Both the position numbers and the translations under genes were made by a program. Positions 9,346-17,597 of a stretch of DNA of 64,000 nucleotides are shown one piece after another. Location: the NCBI GenBank assembly GCA_963744575.1, contig CAVUUF010000020.1:3091-67090 (forward strand), given 5' to 3'. The first letter of the stretch is position 1; every line of letters begins with the position of its first letter. A model generated the notes under the pieces. That model was not told the origin of the DNA. It ran no database searches and saw only the letters and a program-made list of their open reading frames with translations. The stretch comes from Palsa-504 sp963744575. GTDB taxonomy: Bacteria > Actinomycetota > Actinomycetes > Streptosporangiales > Streptosporangiaceae.

Positions 9346-10313
9346 GCATTGATCCCACGTGCGTCCCCGATGCCGGGCCGGCCGACCGGGTGCTGATCGC
9401 CCTGGGCGGCAACGCCATGACCGGGCCGGACGGCAGCGCAACGCAGGAAGCACAGCTGGCCGCCATCGAGGTCGCCATGCAGCGGGTCGCTGACGTGCTC
9501 AAGCAGGGTATCAACGTCGTCCTGACCCACGGCAACGGGCCGCAGGTCGGCAACCTGCTGGTGAAAAACGAGCTGGCCGCCGAGGTTGTCCCGCCCGTCA
9601 CGCTGGACTGGTGCGGCGCGCAAACGCAGGCCACGGTGGGGTTGCTGATCCTCAACGCGCTCGATCAGGCGCTGTCCGAGCGCGGTATCGACCAGCGGCC
9701 GGCGGTCGTGGTCACCCGCACCCTGGTCGACCGGGACGATCCCGGGTTCCGCCGCCCGACCAAACCCATCGGCCGCTACGTCAGCGAGCACGACGCACGC
9801 CGGTTCATGGCGATGGGGCAGACGTGGCAGGACCGCGGGACCCCCGGCTGGCGCCGGGTGGTAGCCTCCCCCGAGCCGCTGGAAATCCTGGACGCCCCGG
9901 CGATCCGGCGGCTCGTGGATTCCGGCTTCGTCGTCGTCGCCTCCGGCGGCGGCGGGGTGCCGGTGGTCCGGGCCGCCGACGGGAGCCTGCGCGGCGCCGA
10001 GGCGGTGCTCGACAAGGACCTGAGCGCGGCCGTGCTGGCCCGGGCACTAGGCTGCTCAACCCTAGTCATCGCCACCGACGTCGAGAGCGTGTTCGTGGGC
10101 TACGGCACGCCGCAGAGCCGGCCGCTCGGCCACGTCGGCCCCGCCGAGCTCCGCGGCTACGCCGCCGAGGGCCAGTTCGCCAGCGGCAGCATGGGACCCA
10201 AGGTGGAGGCGGCGCTGCGCTTTGTGGAATCTGGCGGCCGACGAGCCGCGATCACCTCGCTGAACCTGCTCGCGGATGCCGTGGGCGGCCGGGCGGGAAC
10301 CGTCGTTGAGTAA
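9342..10313 (+). CDS. arcC: Carbamate kinase
   Basis: 323 residues from the ATG at 9342, which overlaps the preceding stop (ATGA). The amino-acid-kinase fold begins LIALGGNAM, followed by THGNGPQVGNLL, the carbamate-kinase signature, and ASGGGGVPVV and TDVESVFVGYG further on. The enzyme converts carbamoyl phosphate and ADP to ATP, ammonia and CO2. No arginine deiminase or ornithine transcarbamylase is nearby; instead the FdrA/DUF1116/DUF2877 set lies opposite. E. coli has the same partnership: oxamate transcarbamylase AllFGH makes carbamoyl phosphate for the carbamate kinase AllK. An in-frame reading extends upstream, but it overlaps the CoA-transferase and lacks family similarity, so I chose the ATG. 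Confidence 0.92.
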   Translation: MSIDPTCVPDAGPADRVLIALGGNAMTGPDGSATQEAQLAAIEVAMQRVADVLKQGINVVLTHGNGPQVGNLLVKNELAAEVVPPVTLDWCGAQTQATVGLLILNALDQALSERGIDQRPAVVVTRTLVDRDDPGFRRPTKPIGRYVSEHDARRFMAMGQTWQDRGTPGWRRVVASPEPLEILDAPAIRRLVDSGFVVVASGGGGVPVVRAADGSLRGAEAVLDKDLSAAVLARALGCSTLVIATDVESVFVGYGTPQSRPLGHVGPAELRGYAAEGQFASGSMGPKVEAALRFVESGGRRAAITSLNLLADAVGGRAGTVVE

Positions 10314-10342
10314 ACCAGCGCGAAAGACCAGGATGGAAGAAG

Positions 10343-11474
10343 ATGCCTGAACCGATCGAAGTACGGAAAGTAGCCATCGAGAGCGTCACCGACGCCGCCG
10401 GGCTCGACGATCTCATCGCCAAGGGCGAGATCGACGCCGACCGCGTCATCGCCGTCATCGGCAAGACCGAGGGCAACGGCGGCGTCAACGACTACACCCG
10501 GATCCTCGCCGACCGGGCCTTCCGTGAGATCCTCGCCAGCAGGGGCACCAGGCCGATGAGCGAGATCCGGCAGATCCCGATCGTTTGGTCGGGCGGCACG
10601 GACGGCGTCATCTCACCGCACGCGACCATCTTCGCGACCGTCGACGCGGCGCGGGCACCGCAGACCGATGAGCCACGGCTGTCGGTTGGCTACGCGATGA
10701 GCGAGCAGATCCTGCCCGAGGACATCGGCCGCCCCGCCATGGTCGAGAAGGTTGCCGCCGGGGTCAAGGTGGCCATGGAGCGCGCCGGCATCACCGATCC
10801 TGCCGACGTCCATTACGTTCAGACCAAGACACCGCTGCTCACCCTCGAAACCATCAACGACGCCCGCCGCCGCGGCCAGACGGTGTGGACCGAGGACACC
10901 CTCAAGTCCATGGACGTGTCCAACTCGACAACGGCTTTGGGCATCGCCGTGGCGCTGGGCGAGATCGAGATGCCCCGGCCCGAGCAGATCCACCACGACC
11001 TGTCCCTTTACTCCTCGGTCGCCTCCTGCTCCTCCGGGGTGGAGCTCGACCGGGCGCAGATCGTCGTGCTCGGCAACGTAGCTGGCCTCGGTGGCCGCTA
11101 CCGCATCGGGCACAGCGTGATGAAGGACTCCCTGGACGCCGACGGTGTTCTGGGAGGCGATCCGTGACGCCGGCCTTGACCTGCCCGACCGGCCGCATCC
11201 CAGCGACCTGCAGGGCCGCGTCGTGAACGTATTCTGCAAATGCGAGGCCGACCCGGACGGCCGGGTCCGCGGGCGCCGCAACATCATGCTCGACGACTCC
11301 GACGTGCACTGGCACCGGCAGATCAAAGCCTGTGTCGGAGGCGTCGTCGCCTCAGTCACTGGTGACCCGGCGGTGTTCGTCTCGGTGGCCGCCGTGCACC
11401 AGGGACCGGCCGGCGGCGGGCCGGCCATCGCCATCGTCGACCACGGGGACTCACCGGCGGCAGAGAACAGGTAG
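10343..11474 (+). pseudogene. Ring-opening amidohydrolase (barbiturase / cyanuric acid hydrolase family), frameshifted
   Basis: This family (AtzD, TrzD, barbiturase) opens cyanuric or barbituric acid rings with three Ser-Lys dyads in three repeated domains. Visible serine motifs are WSGGTDGVISPH (domain 1) and ASCSSGVEL (domain 2), with MKDSLDADG following. The reading then shifts by one base at about 11144, and domain 3 continues in the next frame: FWEAIRDAGL, NVFCKCEADPDG, RNIMLDDSD and HQGPAGGGPAIAI, ending at TAG 11472-11474. Removing one G at 11144-11145 gives a protein near the usual 365 residues. Substrate specificity (barbiturate or cyanurate) cannot be told. GGAAGAAG precedes the ATG. 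It is 29 bp after carbamate kinase, probably the last functional member of the operon. Confidence 0.85.
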
Positions 11475-11480
11475 CCCCTC

Positions 11481-13188
11481 ATTAAGCCGTTTCTGGTCAA
11501 CCGGCGCGGCTGCATAGTGCTGCCGTCCAACTTCTTTCCCGGCCTGGATTTCTCCGTGATCCGCGACCTCGGCCAGCTGGCCGAGGTGATCAAACGGGAC
11601 TTCGAGGTCAAGGCGCCGACAGGGACTGAGATCCTGCGGCGGGTGGAGGACGGCGCCTATCTCAGCCGGTACGATCTGATGCGGGACGTCGCGCTCAACC
11701 TGATCTGGGTGAACCGCTACAGCATCATATGTATGACAAGGACGTCGTGCGCTGGCGCGATGTACTACGCCGCCGGGGCGACATCTTCCTGCCCGTGGTC
11801 ACCCCGTGGGAGGAGGGCGAGCGCAAGGTGGCCGCGGTCGAGCAGGCCTACCGGGCACTGCCTCCCAGGTGGGACGCCGGCCGGGAGGACCACATCTTCT
11901 CCGTGCTCTTCGACGTCTTCCGGCACCGGCGACACCACGCGACCGAGCTCCCCCCGATCAAGCCCACGGTCGCAGAGGCGATGGCCGACCCGGCCATCCG
12001 CACCTTCCAGGTGACATCACATGATCCGGACTATCCGGTCTATACCGACGAGCAGATCGTTGAATGCGCCCAGGAGCAGCCCGAGCTCGAAGCGCTGCAT
12101 CGCTGGTCCATGGTGCTGACAACCAGTACCCGTGGAACCGCGCGCAGACCCGGCTGTCTGAGCTGGGCAGATCGCGGACGACGACTTCGTCGTCATCTTC
12201 ACGCCGCGCGATCGTGAGGTCGCAAGGTTCATCCGTCAGGTGGCGCAGGGGCAGCCGGACGGCGCCCGGCCGCAGCCGGCGCGCGCCCGACAGCCGGAGT
12301 CGCCCCAGCCCGCCGGTCGAGGTGCGCAAGATCTTCCGGCTGATGCCGCGGATCGAGGCGCTGGCGGCCGTCAAGGGGGAGTTGAGCTGCGCCAACGATG
12401 ATATGCACCAGCACCCGGTTGATTCCCTCGGTCGCGACCTGGCTGAGCGGTGAGCTGGGCATGCACCAGACCTACAATTCATCTGACATCATCGCGGCCT
12501 GCGCGGGGCTGCCGTACGGGCTCGCAGAGGCGGTGCGGCTCCTGCAGGAGGTGCAGCGGCCGGTGCTGCTCGTGTGCGGAGAAGTTCTCCGACAAAATCG
12601 GCAGTGTCCGTACCTCGCGGATGATCTTTGGCGATGGCGCGGCCGCCATGGTTGTCGCCGCAGCCGGGCCGGGCCAGCCCCCGGACGTCGAGGTGCTCCG
12701 GACCTATGCCAGCGGGCCGGTCAGCGAGGTCAACTCCATCGTCTGGCCTAATCCGGACTTCGACAACAACATTACGGTCTTCGGGCCGGAGGTGAAGGCC
12801 CTCGTCCAGCGCTACCTCGAGCAGATGATGGCTGAGCTGAAAGCGCTGCCTGATCCGGACGGCACCGCACCTGACCTGCTGAGCAGCATCGAGCTCATGA
12901 CAAGCTGTACTTTAACATCGACCGGGTAGGCAACGTGTCCGCGGCGAGCATCCCGCTCGCGCTGGCCGACGCCGTCCGGGAAGGCGTCATCGACCGGCCG
13001 CACCGGATCTTCGCTCCTGGGTTTGGCGCCGGCGCGGTCGCTGGTTACGCCGTGTTGCGCATCGATCCGGCCGTGGTGGCGACGTCGGTGAGACGGCCAT
13101 GCCGGCCACGGCATCTGGCGGCGTCGGCCGCCGCCCCGGCCCGCCGACGACCACCTCGGAGGACGTGCGCATCGCGTTCAGCGAGTGA
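11481..13188 (+). pseudogene. Decayed KAS III (FabH-like) gene with extra N-terminal domain
   Basis: Fragments in all three frames line up in order. An N-terminal domain of unknown function begins IKPFLVNRRG and LPSNFFPGLDFS, and continues after a shift near 11728 (MYDKDVVRWRDVL) through further shifts near 12112, 12168 and 12320. The ketoacyl synthase part retains AACAGLPYGLAEAV with the active-site Cys (about 12505-12540), then GEKFSDKIGS after a shift near 12585, IFGDGAAAMVV, and KLYFNIDRVGNVSAAS with the catalytic Asn. Two segments are missing: most of the thiolase N-half (near 12415) and the HQAN loop with the catalytic His (near 12897). A last shift near 13083 leads to a stop at 13186. 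The start codon is ATT where ATG would be expected. It is certainly inactive. Confidence 0.75.
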
Positions 13189-13226
13189 ACCACCGCCCGC
13201 AGCCGCTGAGGCCGCGGGACCCGGCG

Positions 13227-13427
13227 TCACACGCTGTTGACGTGCCAGCGCTGCGCGTTCTGGCAGATGTCGCAGACCTCGCCCTGGCCGCCGAACGCAT
13301 GGTGCTCCGCGGCATGCCAGGTGGCGTGCTCGGTGCACCATTCCTCGGTGGTTTCACCGTAGACATGCTGCTCGCGGATGCGGGACTCCACAGCGCAGCC
13401 ACACTCGAGGCGGTCCTTTCGCTTCAC
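13227..13427 (-). CDS. Small Cys/His-rich protein, coupled to the DUF1116 gene
   Basis: 66 residues. The GTG start overlaps the stop of the upstream DUF1116 gene (GTGA at 13424-13427), a pattern of coupled translation that argues it is real. Five Cys (9, 11, 32, 53 and 56) and several His (EWCTEHATWHAAEHH) suggest a small metal-binding fold: CGC near the N-terminus and CDIC near the C-terminus. I do not recognise a family. Position as the last gene of the transcarbamylase operon suggests an accessory subunit, metal carrier or regulator, but that is inference. There is no signal peptide or membrane segment. Confidence 0.5.
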   Translation of the reverse strand: MKRKDRLECGCAVESRIREQHVYGETTEEWCTEHATWHAAEHHAFGGQGEVCDICQNAQRWHVNSV

Positions 13428-14896
13428 GAAACCATCCCCTGCCGGGTAAGTCCTGGCCTGGCTCGGACGGACGGGCGGGAGGGTGCGGCTGGCGGACAGG
13501 CCGTGGCCAGCGCGCCGATCGCATCAACGAAGATCCCGGTCGGCGGCTTGACCAGCCCGGCTCCCACCTGCCCGGTGCCTGCCTCCTTGCCGGCCATGCC
13601 GGTGTTGATCTGCGGCACAATCCCGGTCCGGACTACCCGTGTCACATCGATCCCCGTCGGCGTGCCGCGGAAGTCAAGGATTGGCACCTGGTAAATTGGG
13701 TTCTCGGCGAGAGTGATCTCATACATGGTCCGAGTGGCGGTCAGCGCATCAGCCACCTGCCCGCCGACGAACTTCACGATCGCCGGCGAGGCCGCCATGG
13801 CGAAGCCGCCGATGCCGGCCGTCTCGGTGATGGCCGAGTCACCGATATCCGGGTTGGCGTCCTCCGGCCCGTACCCGCTGAGATAAAGGCCCTCGGGCAC
13901 CTGCGCAGGCCCGGTAAACCACTGGTCACCGGTACCAGACACCTGGATGCCGAAATCGGTGCCGTTGCGGGCCATGGCGACGACAACGGTCGCGCCGGGG
14001 ACATTCCGGGCGGCGTCCGTGGCAACCTTGCAGGCCGGCATGCCGATGTTGAGGAAGAAGTGCTCGTTGCCGCCGATGAAGGCGGCCACATCGGCTATGT
14101 CACCGCTGGGCGCATCGACCGTCACCAGCTCACGCAGGATCTCGCGCAGGAACAGCGCCGACCCCGCCCGGTTGCGGTTGTGCCCCTCGTCACCCATCTG
14201 CAGCATCTGCGCGATGAGCGCCCTGACGTCCATCGGCCCGTGCCTCCGGACAGCCTGCTGCAACACCGGCCCGAGCACTGCCGACATCCACCGCAGCCGG
14301 TCGATCACCTCCGGGCCGTAGGCGCCGTACCGCAAGACCTTGCCGAGCCCCTCGTTGAGGGAGCAGTAAGCCGTACCCCCCTGGGTAGTGTCGTGAATCT
14401 CGAACACCCACATTGACGGGCTGAGCACACCGGCCATCGGCCCGACCGCTCCGTGATGGTGGCATGAGTCCAAGCTGACGTCGCGCGAGGCAAGTTTTCG
14501 CTGCGCGTCTTCGGCGTTGCCAGCGAGTCCCTCAAAGAGCATGCCGCCGATCAGCGCACCCCGCATCGGTCCGGATGCGCGCTCCCACTCCAGCGGCGGC
14601 CCGGCATGGTAGAACGTCCCCGGCTGCATTCCGAGTGCCTGCGTCGCGGGCCGCACGTCGACCAGATGCGGCGTAGCGGCCAGCATTCTCCGCATCGCCG
14701 TCTCGTTGGCGCCAGCCCGCCGTGAGTCAGCCATGACGGCAGCCAGGGCCTCCTCCGTGCCGTCCATCGGCGGGTGCCACTCGACCGGCTCGTAGGCTGC
14801 CGCCTGCGCGGCCAGCGCCTCAGCGAACAGCCCGACGCCGGCCGTAACCACGACCGGCTCCCGGTCCAGCAGATCAGCCAGCGGAAGACCAGTCAT
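13424..14896 (-). CDS. allG: DUF1116 protein, oxamate transcarbamylase subunit AllG (YlbE) family
   Basis: 490 residues from the ATG at 14896, which overlaps the fdrA stop (ATGA). Typical DUF1116 features are the start ADLLDREPVVVTAGVGLF, the SCHHHGAVGPMAGV histidine cluster, FEIHDTTQGGTAYCSLNEGLGKVLRYGAYG, and GDEGHNRNRAG. In E. coli the DUF1116 protein YlbE, with FdrA and YlbF, forms the oxamate transcarbamylase AllFGH, which phosphorolyses oxalurate to oxamate and carbamoyl phosphate. The same three families occur here side by side, with carbamate kinase in the facing operon. The substrate may differ from oxalurate. The coding region is uninterrupted. Confidence 0.85.
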   Translation of the reverse strand: MTGLPLADLLDREPVVVTAGVGLFAEALAAQAAAYEPVEWHPPMDGTEEALAAVMADSRRAGANETAMRRMLAATPHLVDVRPATQALGMQPGTFYHAGPPLEWERASGPMRGALIGGMLFEGLAGNAEDAQRKLASRDVSLDSCHHHGAVGPMAGVLSPSMWVFEIHDTTQGGTAYCSLNEGLGKVLRYGAYGPEVIDRLRWMSAVLGPVLQQAVRRHGPMDVRALIAQMLQMGDEGHNRNRAGSALFLREILRELVTVDAPSGDIADVAAFIGGNEHFFLNIGMPACKVATDAARNVPGATVVVAMARNGTDFGIQVSGTGDQWFTGPAQVPEGLYLSGYGPEDANPDIGDSAITETAGIGGFAMAASPAIVKFVGGQVADALTATRTMYEITLAENPIYQVPILDFRGTPTGIDVTRVVRTGIVPQINTGMAGKEAGTGQVGAGLVKPPTGIFVDAIGALATACPPAAPSRPSVRARPGLTRQGMVS

Positions 14897-16383
14897 GGCT
14901 GCCGTCCCTGGGCCAGGGCGACCGCCTGGCGGGCGGCCGCTGCATTGGAAAGATGGACCGAGGCGCCGGCTTCGTGGAGCAGGCTCGCCTGGCGGTCGAA
15001 CCCTTGCGGATCGGCTCGGGTGCCGCACAGCGAGATCACCACCGCCAGGTCACGGTCGGCCTCGCGCGCCACCCCTCGTGCGTCTGCGACCGCCGGCGAC
15101 AGTGTTGCCGCCGGATCTTCGTCGGCGCCGTACCCCAAGACGACGTCAAGGAGCACCACCGAGCATTCCGGGTCCCTCGCCTCGGCATCGAGGCGCTGCA
15201 GCCGGAGCGATGGATCGATCATCGGGTGCGGGCGGCCCTGGGTCAGCCGGTCGTCGCCAAAGTCGATCATGATGTGCCCTTTTCCGCGTAGATCATCAGG
15301 CAGCCCCCACTCCGGCTGCAGCGGGATGTTGGATAGCACCGGCCCTAGCGCGTCCGCGGCGATGATCATAGCCTCATCGCACAGCGTCCCGCCCGCGAAC
15401 AGCCCGCGCAGGGCGCCTGCCGCTGGCTGGCTACCGGACAGACGCTCGAACCAGCCGCCGGCCTGTCCGCCGAGTTGGGTGATGACGTGCTCGGCGACTG
15501 CTGTGAGGTCCAGCTGGCCCCGGCCAAGCAACGCGAAGACAACAGGCGTGGACAGCTGCCCGGCCGCTTGGCGAACCGTGCGGGCGACCTCGGCGGCCGG
15601 CGGCTTGGAAACGACCACGATCAGCTCAGTGGCCGGATCGGCGTCGAGACCGGCGAGGGCAGTGAGCGTCGATCGGCCGCCGACCGCATCGGACAGGTCT
15701 CGCCCGCCGACGCCGATGAGATGGCTGACGCCGACATCGGCATGGTCGAGCAGGCAGGACATCTGCTGTGCGCCGGTACCGGAGGCGGCGACGATGCCGA
15801 CCCGCCCGCGGCGCAGCGCGTTGGCGAACCCAAGGCCCACCCCGCCGATCACGGCGGTGCCGCAGTCCGGGCCCATGACCAGCAGGCCGCGCTCGGCGGC
15901 CGTCTGCTTCAACGCAACCTCTTGCCACACCGGGACGTTGTCCGAGAAGACCATCACGCTCAGGCCCGCCTCGAGAGCATCAACGGCCTCCGCGAAGGCA
16001 TAGCGGCCCGGCACCGAGATCAGGGCAAGATTGGCCTCGACCCGACGGCCTGCGCCGCCGACCGTTTTCGCCGCCGGGGCGGCACCGACATCGCCGCCAG
16101 AGCGCCCGATGTCGGCCATGGCGCGGAAGCTCTGCTCAAGTTCGGCCATAGCGCGGTCGATCGTGTCCTCGTCGCCCGCCCGGATCGCGATCAGCAGGTC
16201 GTTCGGCCCGGCATCAGCTGGAGCATCGAAGTCCAGCTCAGCCAGCAGGTCAACGTTGAGCGGCGTCGCCATCGCCACCAGAGCGGCCTGGACACCGGCC
16301 ACGTCTGTTACCGCACGGCTGACCTGCATGAGACTGACCGAGTCGAAGTACGCCCCCCGCCGGAGCTCAACGCGTGCACTCAC
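14893..16383 (-). CDS. fdrA: FdrA family protein, oxamate transcarbamylase subunit AllF
   Basis: 496 residues starting with GTG at 16383, inside the end of the DUF2877 gene. FdrA proteins resemble the alpha chain of succinyl-CoA synthetase. Here MGPDCGTAVIGGVGLGFAN, GIVAASGTGAQQMSCLLDHADVGVSHLIGVG and the GGRDLSD loop mark the CoA-ligase-like phosphotransfer domain, and LLDVVLGYGADEDPA belongs to the C-terminal domain. FdrA is the central subunit of AllFGH. The stop at 14893 overlaps the DUF1116 start, so the three genes should be co-translated. Full length is close to that of E. coli FdrA (about 555) but somewhat shorter, mainly in inter-domain loops. Confidence 0.85.
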   Translation of the reverse strand: MSARVELRRGAYFDSVSLMQVSRAVTDVAGVQAALVAMATPLNVDLLAELDFDAPADAGPNDLLIAIRAGDEDTIDRAMAELEQSFRAMADIGRSGGDVGAAPAAKTVGGAGRRVEANLALISVPGRYAFAEAVDALEAGLSVMVFSDNVPVWQEVALKQTAAERGLLVMGPDCGTAVIGGVGLGFANALRRGRVGIVAASGTGAQQMSCLLDHADVGVSHLIGVGGRDLSDAVGGRSTLTALAGLDADPATELIVVVSKPPAAEVARTVRQAAGQLSTPVVFALLGRGQLDLTAVAEHVITQLGGQAGGWFERLSGSQPAAGALRGLFAGGTLCDEAMIIAADALGPVLSNIPLQPEWGLPDDLRGKGHIMIDFGDDRLTQGRPHPMIDPSLRLQRLDAEARDPECSVVLLDVVLGYGADEDPAATLSPAVADARGVAREADRDLAVVISLCGTRADPQGFDRQASLLHEAGASVHLSNAAAARQAVALAQGRQP

Positions 16384-17254
16384 TAGCTGGTCCTTTCACC
16401 AAGTGGCCAAGGGCGGCCGTGCTGCCAATGAGCAGCCCCTGCGCGAGGTCAGCACCCGAGGTGTGGCCGATGGCACATAGCCGACGGGCCGCCTCATCGA
16501 GTGACCCTCGGCCGCTGAGCGCCTTGATCAGATGCCCGACCTCGGCGGCCACATCACCCTGGCCGGCCAACCGCAGCAGCGTTGCCGACAGCGCAGTGGT
16601 CCGGCGGCCGCCCACGGCGCTGACGTGGTCCGCGAGCGCCGTCGTGAAAGCAGGATCGCCACCGAGCAGCCGCAGGGCAGCCAGCGTCCCAGCGAGCAGA
16701 TCATCGCCGCTGGGCGTCAGGCCTGGGCCCAGCCCCACCAGCTTGTCAGTCGCAAGTGCTGCGGCGGCCAGGCAGGCCTTCAGGCACGCGTCGGCCAGCT
16801 GGTGCGGCACCGGCAAGCCCGGGCGGGCCGGTGACGTAGCGAGGAATTCGCGGAGCTCGGCCAGCCTTCCGCCTAGCGTGAGAGGGTCCACGGGCGGCAA
16901 CAGTGGCCGGGGGTTCCAGTGCCGTACGGCATGGGCGCGAAGCCCTCTCAGGATGATGTCGCCGCCGCCGACCGTGACGCTAACTTCGCCCTTGACCCGG
17001 GAGAATGGCCGAGCACTTCGCGGGAGCGGCACGACCACCGCGTTCGGCAACCGCACACCGTCCCGTGTCACCACAGCGACGACCGCGTCCCCAAGGTCGA
17101 TGTACACCGCTGAAGGAAAGACCGCTATCAACCGGCCCCTGCGCGGAGGGCCCAGCACCCACTCCCCGATCGCGGTGCTCACCACGCCGGGTACCACGAC
17201 CGCTGGGCGATCCTCAGAGACGTCCCGCAACGCACAGCTGCTGTACGCTGTCAT
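16367..17254 (-). CDS. allH: DUF2877 protein, oxamate transcarbamylase subunit AllH (YlbF) family
   Basis: 295 residues if translation starts at the ATG at 17254 (MTAYSSC). The reading frame stays open further upstream but without family-like sequence. The DUF2877 signature GLGPGLTPSGDDLLAG is present near residue 190, followed by GRRTTALSATLLR and HTSGADLAQGLLIG. This family is the third partner (AllH) of oxamate transcarbamylase. Its stop lies inside the first codons of fdrA, an overlap of 17 bases. Gene order allH-fdrA-allG differs from E. coli (fdrA-ylbE-ylbF), but all three subunits are complete. Confidence 0.85.
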   Translation of the reverse strand: MTAYSSCALRDVSEDRPAVVVPGVVSTAIGEWVLGPPRRGRLIAVFPSAVYIDLGDAVVAVVTRDGVRLPNAVVVPLPRSARPFSRVKGEVSVTVGGGDIILRGLRAHAVRHWNPRPLLPPVDPLTLGGRLAELREFLATSPARPGLPVPHQLADACLKACLAAAALATDKLVGLGPGLTPSGDDLLAGTLAALRLLGGDPAFTTALADHVSAVGGRRTTALSATLLRLAGQGDVAAEVGHLIKALSGRGSLDEAARRLCAIGHTSGADLAQGLLIGSTAALGHLVKGPASECTR

Positions 17255-17597
17255 GCCTGACACCGACCACGCCGCCGGCCGGCCATCAGATACGCCGTCC
17301 GATGATCCAGGCCGGTGACCACCCGGCACAACACCGTGGACCTGCAATCCCAAGCAGAATTGACGCTGACCCACGCAGCCAACATGGATCAATCGTCACA
17401 GAATCTGCATTCACCGTCAATCGAGACCGCGGCGGGCCCCATAAATGGCGCTCGTTGCTGCCGACGGCCCGCCGGGACGCCTTTCGACCCGCAGCGTACC
17501 TCGAAGCGACGGAGGTCGAAGGAGCCCCAGTGGGACCCGACTGGGGTTCATGCGCGGCCACAATCGATGCGGCGACCGCTATGAGTCTGACGAGTCG
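17255..17597. other. Intergenic region upstream of the transcarbamylase genes
   Basis: 343 bp between the amidohydrolase stop and the DUF2877 start, both on the minus strand. No convincing gene or RNA is visible. It is long enough to carry a promoter for the allH-fdrA-allG operon. I found no clear palindrome or -10/-35 pair in it. Confidence 0.4.
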
